A DNA stretch of 64,000 bases from Fistulifera solaris (GCA_030295235.1 AP026137.1:62001-126000), one strand, 5' to 3'. Counted from the stretch's first letter, positions 34,187 to 46,484 are shown. Program-made: numbers and translations. The notes: a model not told the origin generated them from the letters alone.

Positions 34187-35820
34187 TTAAAACTCATAAC
34201 GAGATACTTTCTTGGCAGCTCTTGGTGGCTGAACTCTCATTTTACGTTTCAAACGATCGACAGGTGCACAATGAGCATCAGAGACACCCGAGTCTCAATG
34301 TTCTGATTGAAGTTCCCCAGCACAAGGCACGTCCTCTAGATCTGCGCCGTGCATGAATTCGGATAGCACGTCCAAGTGGTTGGCTAGCAATAATGCTGCA
34401 TGATCGAATTTCTCTGACGCGTTCTTTTGTAATGCTGTTGCTACAAGCTGCGGTCGCAAGGATGTAGACTCCTCCTTCATCAATGCTGCCGATCCATGAT
34501 AACAACGATTCAGTGCATAAAGCCTGTCAATACTGAATCCATCGGTGATCTTGTCGCCTCTACGATCCAGTACGGTGATGCTTCGATTACGAGAAAGCAA
34601 GCGCTTCAGCCAGGAAAAGTCGGGATCTTCTTGCTCAGGATAAGCAGGAACAATAAGCTCATGTAGGCATTTGTGATCTCCCGCCGCCTCAAAAATACTC
34701 TGCAAGTGAGGAAGCCAGTCAAAGGTGAAGTAAGAATGATTCAGTCCCAAGTGCTTTAAGCATCGATTCGCTTTTATGACAGAGATCATTGCTTCCGCAA
34801 CGGAATTTGCTTTGTTTTCGTCAATGGGCTCCCGTAGGTCCCAACACTCAACGATAAAATCCAGCTTCTCGAAAGTTCCGATCTCGCTGAAACGATTCAA
34901 GAAAGAAACAGGGATCCTTTTCCAATCACTCATATCGGTTAAACTTATTTCCATGGTGATTTTCCTGGTGTTGATATTCAAAGATTTGAGATGTTCTGGC
35001 TGAAAATCTCGTGCATTGATTGTGTAGTTGAGTTCATGCACCTTGGCTGCGAAGGGAAGAAGAATCATTTCCTCGTCAAGGTACTCAAGCTTGAGCTTAT
35101 CAAAAGTGCCGAATTTCAAAAGACGTGTGAAATTCTCGCGGCTCAGAGGCATACTATCGGTGTCGCTATCAAAGTGCACGGACCCAAAGGAAGAGTGTCG
35201 GTTTACTAGCGTATCAACAAACGCTGTGCCGTCGTCTTCAAAAGCAAAGGAGTTCTCTGTAAATTTCCATTTCAAAGGATAGGGTCTTGAAGCAAGAATG
35301 ATGGATTGCGCCGTGTTCCAGCTTCCTCGGGTAAATGAATATCGCCTTGCCGGATTGGAATCGAGAATACGCGCCAATTGCTCGGGCTGTAGGGCAGCAA
35401 AATCAAAGATTTGATCCTCCCTTGCGTCGAAAACAAAGGTTTTTAAAATAGAATCTTCTCCCGGACGCTGTAACGACCAGAACCATGTAGCTGTCTCGGC
35501 AATCGCCGCGTCCGTTTTCCCGTAAATAGAGCCCTCAAAGTGATAGACCCCGGCTTTCTCAAATATATAGTCGACTTTTCGATCCCAATATGCCTCAAAA
35601 CCGGCACCACCGAGGCAAATGAGCGTCCCATTGTCTCGCCATATAGCAACGTGCATCTTATTTACCCACTCAAATCCTATCAGATCACTCGGATCTTTGA
35701 CAAATCGGTACATTTCTAATCTCGACCCGAACGACCTTGGTCGAAACGCTTTTGCGCGGCAGACTGCCGTTCTTCTGGAATGTGCTCCAAGACGAACTTC
35801 TCATCTTCCTCTGGTTCCAT
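34187..35820 (-). pseudogene. LRR-like family copy, near-complete; early stop before tail
   Basis: The best start is the ATG at 35820 (MEPEEDEKFVLEHIPEERQS, an M1 variant), with a one-base change near 35720 before M2 (MYRFVKDPSDLIGFEW, IWRDNGTLICLG). 472 codons are then open: M3 YGKTDAAIAETATWFWSL, M4 QLARILDSNPARR and QSIILASRPYPL, M5 DDGTAFVDTLVNRHSSFGS, M6 ILLPFAAKVHELNY, M7 FSEIGTFEKLDF, M8 RLLSRNRSITVLDRRGDKIT and YALNRCYHGS, M9 ALLLANHLDVLSEFMHG. A TGA at 34295-34297 ends it early. The next 35 codons in the same frame encode the M10 tail KRKMRVQPPRAAKKVSRYEF, so the stop is likely recent or an error. Confidence 0.82.
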
Positions 35821-36765
35821 TGTGATGAGTTTCAATTAAAAAGCAAAGGTTGTCAATTATATTATCTACTTGTAGTGTTGAGTGCTGATATCTATGAAGT
35901 CAAAGTTCTAAAGGAAGCGAAGGAAACGTATAGTCCTGGATGTTTCGAGGATTATTGTGGGATTGCCTTAGGCGCGTCACTAATAGGCGTCGCAGCGGCG
36001 ACGGGCATGATCAATATTGAGCCTTGTAAAACTTTATTCCGACAGTATTTTTTATACTCCGTAATACGTAGACCCCCCCCTCTAGTCTACTTGTAGTAAC
36101 CTTAATAAAAAAAATAGAGCGCATCAGAATTTCTGTTGGAAAGAAAGCACTACATCAAACAGAAGCTGCCCGAAATTGTCAGAAGTCGAGGTCAGAAAGG
36201 ACAACCGACAAAGGGCAAGCGGGCGAGAAACGAGCAGCAGCGGGTAGAACTAAACTGCGGGCACGAACCCAAAAAAGTGTACCAGGTATGCGTGTTACCG
36301 GCGCCGTAAGCCGTAAACAGTACTCCATGTACATAGTGATGATGTGATGAATGGTGAGTGATGATGCGCCGGGATGCGGAATGCAAATCTGCAAGTTCTT
36401 TGCGCCGAGAATAAACGTTAGCTGTATCCGGGTTGCACATTGTGTGTGCCGTACCGCTACCTTGTAGCGTGTCGCCTAATAATTGCTCGATTTTTTGTTA
36501 GCATAAAATGGCAGCTTGTAGACTACGGAGTACTCCGTAACTCTCAAAATTTTTCGAAAACAATTAAACCTAAAAACGAGGAAAATTAGTACTCTTCGTC
36601 ATAGAGTGTAAAGTGCAATTGTGTTTATTTAGTGAATGATGATGAATATTGTACATCAAAACCTAGTGTAAGGTTGAGCAATACCGTCTATCTGGTTCAA
36701 TGTGTACATGCGACATAATAAGTCTAACAGAAAAAAGTCATTTCAAAACATTAAGTCATATCGAC
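35821..36765. other. Gene-poor region
   Basis: No gene supported. GCATCAGAATTTCTGT at 36121-36136, about 300 bp upstream of the start at 35820, recurs at 41747-41762 about 260 bp upstream of the start at 41487. TACTCCGTA is at 36055-36063. At 36524-36539 TACGGAGTACTCCGTA is a perfect 16-bp palindrome. Confidence 0.5.
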
Positions 36766-36953
36766 GCAAAATGGCTTTTCGCTGAAAAATGGCTTTTGGC
36801 TGCAAATCGGCTTTTCGCTGCAAAATGGCTTTTCGCTGCAAGTTCTACGACAGATCTAGTAGGTTTTTCTACGCGATGGCTTTTCGCTGCAAAATGGCTT
36901 TTCGCCGCAAAATGGCTTTTCGCTGCAAAATGGCTTTTCGCTGCAAAACGTCA
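36766..36953 (+). repeat. 18-bp minisatellite (AAAATGGCTTTTCGCTGC)
   Basis: About nine near-identical 18-bp units in two blocks (36766-36842 and 36877-36953), separated by about 35 bp of unrelated DNA. Each unit is partly self-complementary (GCAAAA against TTTTCGC). Because 18 is a multiple of three the plus-strand frames stay open and read as KMAFRC repeats. With no start context, domain or flanking coding sequence this is not called as a gene. Confidence 0.75.
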
Positions 36954-37858
36954 ATATTTGTACATTATGATCGCGCTCAAATTCGATCTTCTGCGAAATT
37001 GCACCAAAATGTACCTATTTACTAAAATTGACGGTTGACGGCTTTCCCTGCCTAAATAACAAATAAGAAAATGAGAATATAATAGTGTTTTAGTTTCTAA
37101 GGTTATTGCTAATTCTTTAAGCCTTTTTTGTTTTTTAAAAAAAAAGATAGAATACACATTGAAACGGAGTTTTTTTTATTAGGGAAAAGAAATTCGGGTC
37201 TTGCATGAAACAAAACTAGGGAGAGCACAAAAAGGAAGGTTCTAGAGATTAGATTTTTAAAAGGTGAAAGAAGTAGCAAGCTACACACACAACACGTATG
37301 GTACGACAACTTACAAACTCCCTCACCACTGTACAGTACCATTCTACAAAGAAGGTCCTCAACCCTAACGACGTCCGAAGCAGTTCGTCCAAATGCAACG
37401 GGGTGGAAAACGCTGCAATAAAGGCAATACCCGCTCGGGCCCGGGTCCGGGATGCGGAAGAAAGGAAGGTTCCGGAACCATACAGTATCTCTTTAGAAAA
37501 AACATCGTGTGCTCCTATAAGTTCCTAAATGCCGAAATCGGGCAGCTTCACAGAATTTCCGTCTATAAAAATGCCGCCACATGCGCAGATTTTTTCTTCA
37601 TGCAAAGACACCAAGAAGACAGAATTTCCGTCCGATTCAATAACCTTATCGGGGTATGCTGCTCCGATTGTCTGCTCAAGAGAAGACTCCTTATCGGACA
37701 AAAATTCCGTCTCCTTTTATTTAACTGTTCGTTGATTATAGAGGTACCTGGTGCCATTGACTCTCAATTGTTATGCATTTTGTTGACTTATACGTCTAGA
37801 TAATGCGCACAACCTGACGAAAATTTGACTAGACTATAGTCCCAAAGTGTGATTCGCC
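36954..37858. other. Gene-poor region
   Basis: An open frame at 37393-37803 has no recognisable domain and looks incidental. CAGAATTTCCGTC occurs twice (about 37551 and 37619), a variant of the CAGAATTTCTGT phrase seen upstream of two family genes. Confidence 0.35.
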
Positions 37859-37886
37859 AAGACTGGAATTTCAGTTTCAGTCATGA
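37859..37886. promoter_or_regulatory. Upstream palindromic motif
   Basis: AAGACTGGAATTTCAGTTTC then AGTCATGA, with GACTG facing CAGTC. About 235-260 bp upstream of the start codon at 38119. Confidence 0.5.
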
Positions 37887-38118
37887 GGCACAAGAGCTTG
37901 CTCGCGCGCAGCATTTCGTCTGTCTGTCACGCCACCCATAATGACAAAACGACGGCGCGCAGCTTTTTCCTTTGCGATCGCAACAATGACAATGACGAAT
38001 CTCAATAACAACAACTATAGCTACAAACAATACCAGTAATTCTCGTTCTCCTTAACAACTCGTGTCCTCGTTCGTTCTGTATCAAAAGAAAGTCACTTTA
38101 CCTTTATAAATCATCAAC

Positions 38119-39703
38119 ATGGAGCCAGAAAATGCGTTCCTCGAGCTCATTCCCGAGCACCAAATGACGGCGCGGCAAACGAAATTACAACGCTTCACCG
38201 AAGGATCGCTGTACCGTTTGCGACGCATCCCGACGCATTTCTCCGAATTGTTGAACGGCCGCAGTAGTATTGCCATCTGGCGGAGCAATGAGACTATGAT
38301 TATCAGTCTGAAGGATCGCGGTAGTTTGGGTGTCAAACACTGCAGCCTCGTCATCGATCAAACGAAGATCGCGATTTACGGATGCCGCCATTGCCGAAAC
38401 AGCTGCCTTTGTTTGCTCTTTAAAGTCTTCCGGAGACCTCCGGATCGGTTCCATGGACGGATGTAGCAACTTCAACTATGCTTCGATGGCGCTGGCTCCC
38501 CTTTTGGATGCGAATCCACCGCGCCATTTGCACTTGGAGATGGCTCATTTGACCATTCAGCAATCCAGAGATTGAGCAACACGACCGTATCCTCTGCATC
38601 TAAGCTTGAATCTCAAAGAATTTCATTGTTCGTTCCAAGATGGCGGAACTGCCTTTGTCACGGCGTTAGAGGAACGAACAGTGCCCTTTGGGTCTTTGAG
38701 CCTGACGTTTGGGAACCATGTGGAACCTCCTTGCATTCGTCACGCCAACCTATTACGACTCTTTCATTTGGATACCTTTGAAAAGCTTCATGTCTCGAAT
38801 CCGGATCGAGATTGTGTTCTGCCTCTCCTCTCGGCCAAAGTCAACGCGCTGGAATGTTACATTCACGCCGAAGATGTCGCGCCCGCCGATTTCGACTCAT
38901 TGAACATTGTCGCCAAAGACTTGAACATAAAGTGGAATTTGAGTCATACGGCGAACTGGAGTGACATTTTGATAGCTTTTTTCGATCGACTGGCTACTTT
39001 GGGTCACGTAGAAAAGCTCGCGTGTTCTGCACGGAATGGAATCTCCCTGAACGTGTTTGGACATGATGCCGTAGCACCGGTCGCGGAGGCCTTGGTCCGC
39101 GCCATTCGTGCCAATCCAGCGTTACAGCATTTGGAATTGAGTCATGAACCAACGATCGGCTTGGATTGGACGTCTCATATGCAGAGCATTTTCCAAAGTT
39201 TGGAGGAGCATCCTAGCATCCGCACCTTAACTGTAAGGGAGGTGATTCCGTATTACGATACACGCACGGACGAGGAACGTCAAGAGTACTTTTCGTGGCT
39301 CGAGCGTTTGTTGTCTCGCAACCATAACATCACCGTATTGGATACGTCCGCGAAAAGGGTCACGAATGGATCCAGTATCGACCAGATTTATCGGGATCGC
39401 ATTTATCATCGAGCGGCGACGCTGCAAAATGAGCCGTTGCAAACCTTGTGGATGGCCACGGCTTTGACCGAAAGTGCCTACCAAAACTTTCGTCACACGG
39501 TGCACTTGTTGTCGATACACACAGACGCGTTGTGCAAGCTCGTGGAAAGTTGTGTCAATCCAGACGAAAACGTTGCTTCGCATTCAGTATCGGAGAGAGC
39601 AGCACAGCTCCCTTCACCAAACAGTTCAACGGATGTTCTGAAACGTAAATTGACCATTCAACCAACGGGTGAAGAAGCGAAAAAGGTTCGAAATGAGTGT
39701 TGA
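38119..39703 (+). pseudogene. LRR-like family copy, two frame breaks
   Basis: ATG at 38119 (MEPENAFLELIPEHQMTARQ). M2 is LRRIPTHFSELL and IWRSNETMII. A small deletion at about 38380 removes the GKT part of M3 and shifts the frame (continuing DAAIAETAAFVCSL). M4 is damaged (PLLDANPPRH, then a stop after TIQQSRD). From 38606 one frame continues to the end: M5 DGGTAFVTALEERTVPFGSL, M6 VLPLLSAKVNALEC, M7 LATLGHVEKLAC and LVRAIRANPALQHLELS, M8 RLLSRNHNITVLDTSAKRVT, M9 HLLSIHTDALCKLV and tail KRKLTIQPTGEEAKKVRNE. The last 365 codons are open. Confidence 0.8.
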
Positions 39704-39859
39704 GCCTCGTCAGAGCAGACTAACCTTGCGTTACGTTGTCCAGCTCTTCTCAATAGATAGTAGTAATTACTGATATGATTCAAATTTACAGTACGTGGCA
39801 CCTAAAGCGACGACTCCTTACTTTTTTTTAAAGATCTTAGCTCCAAATTTTTTATCGAC

Positions 39860-41487
39860 CTACAGTTCTCTTTTCCGCTTCAAACCACCCCTGGGATGAG
39901 ATGCATCAGAGCTAAGCGCTGTGTTGCTTTCGTCCAGGGTCGCTTCCCCATCAGCATCTAGTTCATCCAAATCCACGCTCTCCATATATTCGCACAACGT
40001 GACCGTATGATCGAACAACAAGAGTGCTGCATGCTGAAACTTTCTCGCTGTGCGTTTCGTTAAAGCCATTGGTACGAACAGTGATCGCACTTCGGTAGGC
40101 GCTTCGAGCAAGGACGCAGATCCATTGTACAAACGGTTGAGTGCATACAGTCGGTTGATGCGGCGTCCGTTCGAGAGCTTGTCGCCCGATTCATCCAGTA
40201 CTACAATGGATCGGTTCCGCGAAAGTAACTTTCTCATCCAGGGATAAATGTTTGTCGTTGGCGGTTCACCTTCGACGACCAGTGTACGCATACGTTTGTG
40301 CACTTCCAACGCTTTGAACACACCCTTGAAATGAGGAGTCCAGTCAATATTCCCATGATCTTTGCCTAACCGCAAATGTGTCAAGTACGGATTGCCCTTA
40401 ATAACACGAATCAATGCTTCGGCTACTGGTTTTACTTCGGAGGCATCTGGAAGTTTCCTTTCATAAAAGAGTCCTCTTCGTCGGAATCCTCCGTATCGCT
40501 CTCCACCGGAAAATAGTCTTCCCAGCAGGCGGTAAATCGGAGTCGTTCCAAATGCCCCAACTCGGCCAAGCGATTCAGAAAAGAAATCAGTAAATCCGCC
40601 CAATCATGGACGAGATCCAAGTTGAATGCAATGTCGAGATCTTTGGCAGCAATGGGGAGATTTTCGAAATCACGGGGCGTTAAACAATCGGCGTGCACTT
40701 CGCACGAGAGAGCGTTGACTGGCGCCGAAAAGGAATCCAGAATTTCTTCTTTTCGATACAACGCACCCATCGCTAACTTGTCGAACGTATTCTTCTGTTG
40801 CAGTAGACGTCGGATATTGGTGGAACATACTTGACGCAGATCGGGACGGAAGAAACTACTCGTCGACGACATGTGCAGTGATCCAAACGAAGATTTTCGT
40901 CGTTCCAGCGCTTCCACAAACGCCGCTCCTTTATCTTGAAAACAACTATCGTCGTCGAGTTTCAATGTCATCGAATAGGGCCGGGTGGCTAGAACAACGG
41001 ACTGCTCGGCCGTCCATGTTCCGCAGCGCAGCGATAGCTGTCGGTTGGCATCCAGGATAGACACGAGTTCCTCAGGTCGAAGGGCGGCACTATTGAAGCG
41101 AAATTCGTCTCGGCAATCATCTATTTCAATGACCAGTCGTTTCTGATTGTCGGAATGTTGTAACGTCCAGAACCATGCGGCTGTCTCGGCAATCGCTTCG
41201 TCCGTTTTTCCGTAAATGACACCAACTTGTTTCGCCAGCCGAAAACAAACATGCCGCTCTTGAAAGACGCGCTTTGCAATCTCGGATAAACAAAGAAAGG
41301 TCCCATTGTCTCGCCAGATGCAAATATTGTCATCCAGCAGCTGCTGCCAATCAGGTTCTCGCAAACATCGATAAATGGGTAAAGTGACACCGAATGGCGA
41401 TGGGTACGGTCGAAAGGCTTTTTGTTCCTCCGACAACTGATCAGCAGGAATGAGCTCTAACATGTTTTTGTTTGTTGTTTGAGCCAT
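39860..41487 (-). CDS. LRR-like family protein, one frame change
   Basis: Start Met at 41487 (MAQTTNKNMLELIPADQLSE). M2 is CLREPDWQQLL and IWRDNGTFLCLS, M3 YGKTDEAIAETAAWFWTL, M4 LVSILDANRQLSL and QSVVLATRPYSM, M5 DKGAAFVEALERRKSSFGSL, then M6 and M7 (LAELGHLERLRF). An acidic stretch (ESDTEDSDEEDSFMK) follows, where the frame changes near 40440. The second frame gives VAEALIRVIKGNPYLTHL, M8 KLLSRNRSIVVLDESGDKLS and YALNRLYNGS, M9 ALLLFDHTVTLCEYM, and a tail ending GGLKRKREL. One base would restore the full length. Confidence 0.82.
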
Positions 41488-41835
41488 TGGAACATACAAC
41501 GTCAATGGAGCTTCTATAATATTATCTTTCGAATGAACCGAAGAAGAAAAAAAAAGCCCGCGAAAATCTCAACGTCCGGCTCAACGTCCGGGACTGAAAA
41601 ATGTTCACTCGTGTGACGTTATCTGTAAAAAAGAAATATCGTACCGGTACAAAAGCTTTCCGTTGCCTCATTTTTTCGTCTGCCTGTAAGCCGTCATTGT
41701 CGCCAGAAAGATCTTTTTTTGGATCTTTTTTTTATAAAAAACCAGTGCATCAGAATTTCTGTCTGTTTCAGAATAATAACAACAGTGTCTTCTGTACTAC
41801 GGAGTATAGAAGAGTACCGGTACCATCGAAAAATC

Positions 41836-41856
41836 CACGACTGCCTTCAGTCATGA
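41836..41856. promoter_or_regulatory. Upstream palindromic motif
   Basis: CACGACTGCCTTCAGTCATG with GACTG facing CAGTC. About 350-370 bp upstream of the minus-strand start at 41487. Confidence 0.5.
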
Positions 41857-42019
41857 ATGTAAATTTCTTTTTAGCGACAAATAAGACTGCCAACAATTCG
41901 TTCGTTCAACAAATGTTCCTCGGCCGCATTCGTCTCTATTGCAATGAAAGAAATTTCTCTTACACGGCATTATATTTTACGTCGAAGAGCCTTGCGAAAC
42001 GTTATCCTCCGTATTTCGC

Positions 42020-42041
42020 CACGACTGCACTTCAGTCATGA
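42020..42041. promoter_or_regulatory. Upstream palindromic motif
   Basis: CACGACTGCACTTCAGTCAT, the cleanest example; the arms ACGACTG and CAGTCAT are nearly complementary. About 530-550 bp upstream of the start at 41487. Confidence 0.5.
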
Positions 42042-42149
42042 ATTAATAAAAAGTTCGAGCGACAATGCTGCCTAACCTTACAATTATTTGGTCGTTCAGC
42101 AACATACCTTGAGATACATTTGATGTTGTTGCTACATAGTAGTACGTAG

Positions 42150-42320
42150 CCTGCAGTTGGACGAACATGTCGGCGTGTCTGCTTGAAAGAATTAATGCTT
42201 AAAACGAAGAGGTCGTCACGATAGGGACGGCGTTTTGAAGGCCTTTGTCGACTACCGCAAAATTCATGTACGACTAACTGCCCGTCTTCCCACAATACGT
42301 GATAAAGATAAGAAGTAATC
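42150..42320 (-). pseudogene. LRR-like family relic (M9 fragment)
   Basis: Minus-strand reading at about 42152-42198 gives ALILSSRHADMFVQL, matching the family ALLLS.HADMLCEL motif. The preceding bases are in other frames and only loosely resemble the start of M9. A short decayed 3' end lying between two larger copies. Confidence 0.45.
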
Positions 42321-42404
42321 AAACATAGAGTCTAATGTCTGATCACTCATCATCATTTGCTAAGCGACCAAGACCTCATGAAGCAGATCAATTCACATCT
42401 CACC

Positions 42405-44056
42405 TTAAGCTGCTCTCTTTGCAGCTCGTGCCGGCTGAACCCTCGTTTTACGTTTCGAAGTGCGACGTTGATTAGCCTCAAGAAAAATGGTGGCAGCAAA
42501 CAGTGCATCCTCAAAATCCACCGCATGCAAAATCTCACATAGCGTGTCTACGTTATGTGACAGCAGTAGCGCGGTATGTTGATAATTCGTGGAAGCGCTT
42601 CTTGTCAGCGCTGATGTCACCAACAGGGGTCTCAAAGCTGTAGATTCATTCACTAGCCGAACAGATCCATTGTAACAGCCATTCAGAGCGTACGCCTCGT
42701 CGATGGTCGATCCATTAGTACACTTATTGCCTGATTCATCAACAACCACGATGTTTCTGTTGCGGGAAAGCAACCTTTCAAGCCAAGAAGGATAGAAGCA
42801 ATGTTTCTTCACAAAGTCGTCATTCACACCTATCAAAGCATCGCTCTCGGCGTTGTCACCGTTTCCGTAACTTTGCACAGCAAGAGTACGCAGACTTGGA
42901 TGCTTTTCTACCGCTTTGAAAATGCTCTTCATATGGGGCCCCCATTGCAAATAAGAATCACCGTCGGCCAAATCTAAAGAGGACAACTTTGGATTGCCGT
43001 GTATCGCACGGATCAGTGCCTCCACGACTGGGAACATATCGCTGTAATCAAAGAACTCCATAAACTCCGTTAGATCATTCTCTTCCGACAGGAACGGAAG
43101 GGAGATACTCAGTCTTTCCAAGTGGCCTAGCACGGCCACGCGATTCAGAAAATGAAACGAGGAGGTCGTCCCACTCGACGTCATAGCCGCGCACTAATAC
43201 CTTAAGTGTAAGATCTTTCGCCACGATATTGAGTGAATTAAAGAATTCGGGGTACATGTACCACGCATAAAATCGATAGTCGAGAACTTCCACCTTGGCA
43301 CAGAAAGGGTGTAATACACATTCTTCACTCGGTGCACAGATTCCGAGCTTTTCAAAGACATTTTCCAGTTTCAAAAGCCGTGTTAGATTGATATTGCTCA
43401 TAGAATCATCCTCTCTGCCACAAAAGATGGATAGAGAACCAAATGCAGATTCTCTGTCTTCCAGCGCTTCGACAAAGGCTGTCCCTCGGTCGCGAAACGC
43501 AAATCCATACCCAAAAAAGTGCAAATTGAGGGGATAAGGTCTTGTTGCTAGAACGCGGGCCTGTTCGGCGTCAATAGGAGCAGATATTTCGATACGCCTG
43601 GTCGGATTGGAGTCTAGAATATGCGCAAGCTGTTCTGCTTGGAGAGCACCAAAACGAAAGTTGCGCTCGTTATCGCTGCAAAATCGAAGCAGAGGCGTTT
43701 TTGTACGAGGTGCATGCTGCAGAGACCCAAAGTACGTGAATGTTTCGGCAATTGCGGAATCCTTTTCACCGTAAATAGCGCAGTCGACTTCCGCAAAACC
43801 TTTCAGTGTAAAAACAAAAATGACGCCCACGATAGGATTCAGAAATTTCGTTCCCCCAGTTCCAAACAAAAATAGTTTTGTTTTCTCGCCAAATCGCCAC
43901 TTTCTGATTCGAATCGAAGTCGTCTAAAGAATCAGGCTCACGTAGCAGCTTGTACAGAAGGGAGAATGCCTTTTTCGGCAGCAAAGCCTTTTGTCGTTGT
44001 GACAGCTGCTCCTTCGGAATGATTTGCAAGAGCGGACTTTCGTTCGGTTGATTCAT
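42405..44056 (-). pseudogene. LRR-like family copy, IFVWN subfamily, two frame breaks
   Basis: Start Met at 44056 (MNQPNESPLLQIIPKEQLSQ). M2 is LLREPDSLDDFD, then IWRENKTIFVWNW. The frame changes near 43800 before M3 (YGEKDSAIAETFTYFGSL). M4 is QLAHILDSNPTRRI and QARVLATRPYPL, M5 DRGTAFVEALEDRESAFGSL, M6 VLHPFCAKVEVLDY. A second change near 43130-43180 precedes M7 (VAVLGHLERLSI, ALIRAIHGNPKLSSLDLADG), M8 RLLSRNRNIVVVDESGNKCT, M9 ALLLSHNVDTLCEIL and tail KRKTRVQPARAAKRAA. It is first of three tandem same-strand copies with IFVWN after M2, ETFTYF in M3 and NKCTNGSTID in M8. Confidence 0.82.
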
Positions 44057-44317
44057 GTTCCCCTTTCAGTTCGACGTTCCATAGATCACGTACAGCAGCT
44101 TACTGTGGCTACAAATAAGAAAGAGCTTGATAAAGCTATATAGAATGATTCCTTTCGCGAATGATAATATCGAAAAAATGTTGTTGTGCGTCTTATGCGT
44201 CGTCCTCGTCTTTGGGGCCTTTCCCGAAATTCGGGAGTGTGAAAAATGAGCGGGTTCAAAAGATCGTAGCGGCATTGCACGAGTATATGGAATAAAGTAG
44301 GTTTTGACTGATGACGC

Positions 44318-44348
44318 ATGATCACTGACTGAGATCATTCACTCGTGA
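44318..44348. promoter_or_regulatory. Upstream palindromic motif (variant)
   Basis: CATGATCACTGACTGAGATC then ATTCACTCGTGA. About 265-290 bp upstream of the start at 44056. Closely matches 46460-46484 upstream of the next copy. Confidence 0.45.
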
Positions 44349-44696
44349 AATTGTCGGCTAAGCTTAGTTAGATGAGTGTGCAGATGCAGCCTACTGCAAC
44401 CACGAGACGGAAACCATCATCAAGAAACTCTAGAGAGCATGTGTAAAGGTCAGCTGTCAAATTATCATGGCTATGAGATTGGCAGGATCGAAAAACGTTG
44501 TGTTTACATCTATTTTTTTGTAGAAACGGCAGCTACGAGAGCAACTCTATTGTTTAAGCACATGATCGCGAAAAAGGTTACTGCCAAATCATGGTTATGA
44601 AACCGAACTAGACAAAACGAATGACTACTCCGTAGAAAAGCGGAGAAGCCACATCTCATCTTCAGCTCCTCTCTTCCAAAGCTGCACTTTCGTAAT

Positions 44697-46207
44697 TCAA
44701 ACCATGCATAACTCACACATCGTGTCAGCATATTGCGACAGCAGTAGCGCTGTAAATTGAAAGTTTATGGAAGCGCTTCTTGTCAGCGCCGTTGCAACGA
44801 GCAGCGTTCTTAACGATGCAGATTCATTCACAAGTGCTAAGGATCCATTGTAAAATTCGTTCAGAGCATACGCCTTGTCGATGGTCGATCCGTTGGTACA
44901 TTTGTTCCCTAACATATCAACAACCACAATGTTCCTGTTATGAGAATGCAACTTTATTAGCCACGAAGGATCAAACAAGTGTGTTCGTTCAAATTCTTCG
45001 TCTTCGTCTTGTGACTCATCCTCGTCTTCATCACTATCATTCTTTGGCTCGTAGCTTTGCACAACAATAGTGCGAAGACTGGGATGGTCTTTTATCTCTT
45101 CAAAAATCCATTGGAAAAATGGTCCCCAATGCAAATGCGATTCATCGTCACTGAAATTCAAACACGATAACTTGGGATTGGCATGGATGGCAGAAATCAA
45201 TGCTTCCACCACCGGTGCTACGCCATTGACGTACGCATCGGTCTCATAATCCATCCCGCCCCGGAACAGAATGGACAGCGACAACCGTTCGAAATGTCCC
45301 AATTCCGCGACACGATTCAAAAACGCCACGAGGACCGCGGTCCAATCGTCGTTGCTGTCCAGAAAGAATTTAACCGAAAGGTTTTTTGCAACAATTTTGA
45401 GAGAAGTAAAGTCCTCGGGTTGTAAAAACCAACCCAACACACGATAATGCAGAATGTTGACTTTGGCGGAAAATGGAAGTAATGTCGATGCTTGATTCGG
45501 GGCACTGATTTCATGTTCTTCCACCACATGATCTAATTTGAGTAATCTTTCAAAATTACGACGGCTTAACGAATCTTCCTGCCACAGAAGACGAAAAGAG
45601 AACCGAACGGAGTGGTGCGATGCTCTAGGGCATCCAGAAAGGCGGTTCCGCGGTCCAGAAACACAAATTGGCCAACAAGCTTCAAGTCGAGCGGATACGG
45701 TCTCGTGGCTAGAACGTGTGCCTGTTCGGCGTTAATAGTAGCCGAGATTTCGATACGCCGGGCGGGATTCGAGTCTAAGATGTGCGCGAGCTGTGCGGGT
45801 TGTAAGTTGTGAAGATCAAGAGGGCTGTCGCTGGGGCAATAACAGAGAAGCACGGCCTTTGCTGTATCGGCTGGTTGATGTAGAGACACAAAATACGTGA
45901 AAGTTTCCGCAATCGCATCGTCGGTTTCACCATAAATGGTGCAATCAACGTCAATCATGCCTTCGAAACTGAAATGAAGATAACGTCCTCGAAACAGTTC
46001 CTCATTCTCGTCATCGCAATTCCAAACCAGGATCGTTCCGTTATCTCGCCAAATCGCCAGTTGTGTCTTCGAATCGAATTCTGTCAGAGACGAAGGTTCA
46101 CGGAATAGCGTGTGTAGAGGAGGGGATGACTTTTTCCTTAGAGCCTTTTGTTGTGACGACAGCTGCTCCTTCGGAATGCGTTGCAACAAAGGCAGACTTT
46201 CGTTCAT
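44697..46207 (-). CDS. LRR-like family protein, IFVWN subfamily, one frame change
   Basis: Start Met at 46207 (MNESLPLLQRIPKEQLSSQQ). M2 is LFREPSSLTEFD and IWRDNGTILVWNC, M3 YGETDDAIAETFTYFVSL, M4 QLAHILDSNPARRI and QAHVLATRPYPL, M5 DRGTAFLDALEHRTTPFGSL. The frame changes at about 45565-45575, after FCGR, before M6 (DSLSRRNFERLLKLD, LLPFSAKVNILHY). M7 is VAELGHFERLSL and LISAIHANPKLSCLNFSDDE. A long acidic insert (NDSDEDEDESQDEDEEFE) lies between M7 and M8 (LHSHNRNIVVVDMLGNKCT). M9 is TALLLSQYADTMCEL. It ends right after this without the basic tail. Confidence 0.82.
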
Positions 46208-46459
46208 TTTTCCTGTAGTTTGACGATATAATGCACGCGCAACGTCTATCAGCTGCAACTAGAAGTAGAACGAATACGCTTCGAAGTAAATGATGATGAT
46301 TCGAAGGAAATGATGAATGATGATGTTATTGTGAGTTGTGATGTGCGCATCTTTTTATTTGCGGCCGTTATATTTCGCAATGAGCGACGATGCTATCGTA
46401 GCGGTACCAGATACTGAAGTAAGTAGTACTCAGTACAAAAGCAAAAGTGACGCATAGTG

Positions 46460-46484
46460 CATGACTGAGATTCTTCACCCGTGA
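46460..46484. promoter_or_regulatory. Upstream palindromic motif (variant)
   Basis: CATGACTGAGATTCTTCACC then CGTGA. About 255-275 bp upstream of the start at 46207. Confidence 0.45.

Noticed and set aside
37393-37803. 136-codon open frame on the plus strand
   Set aside because: No domain, no supporting context and internal short repeats; likely chance.
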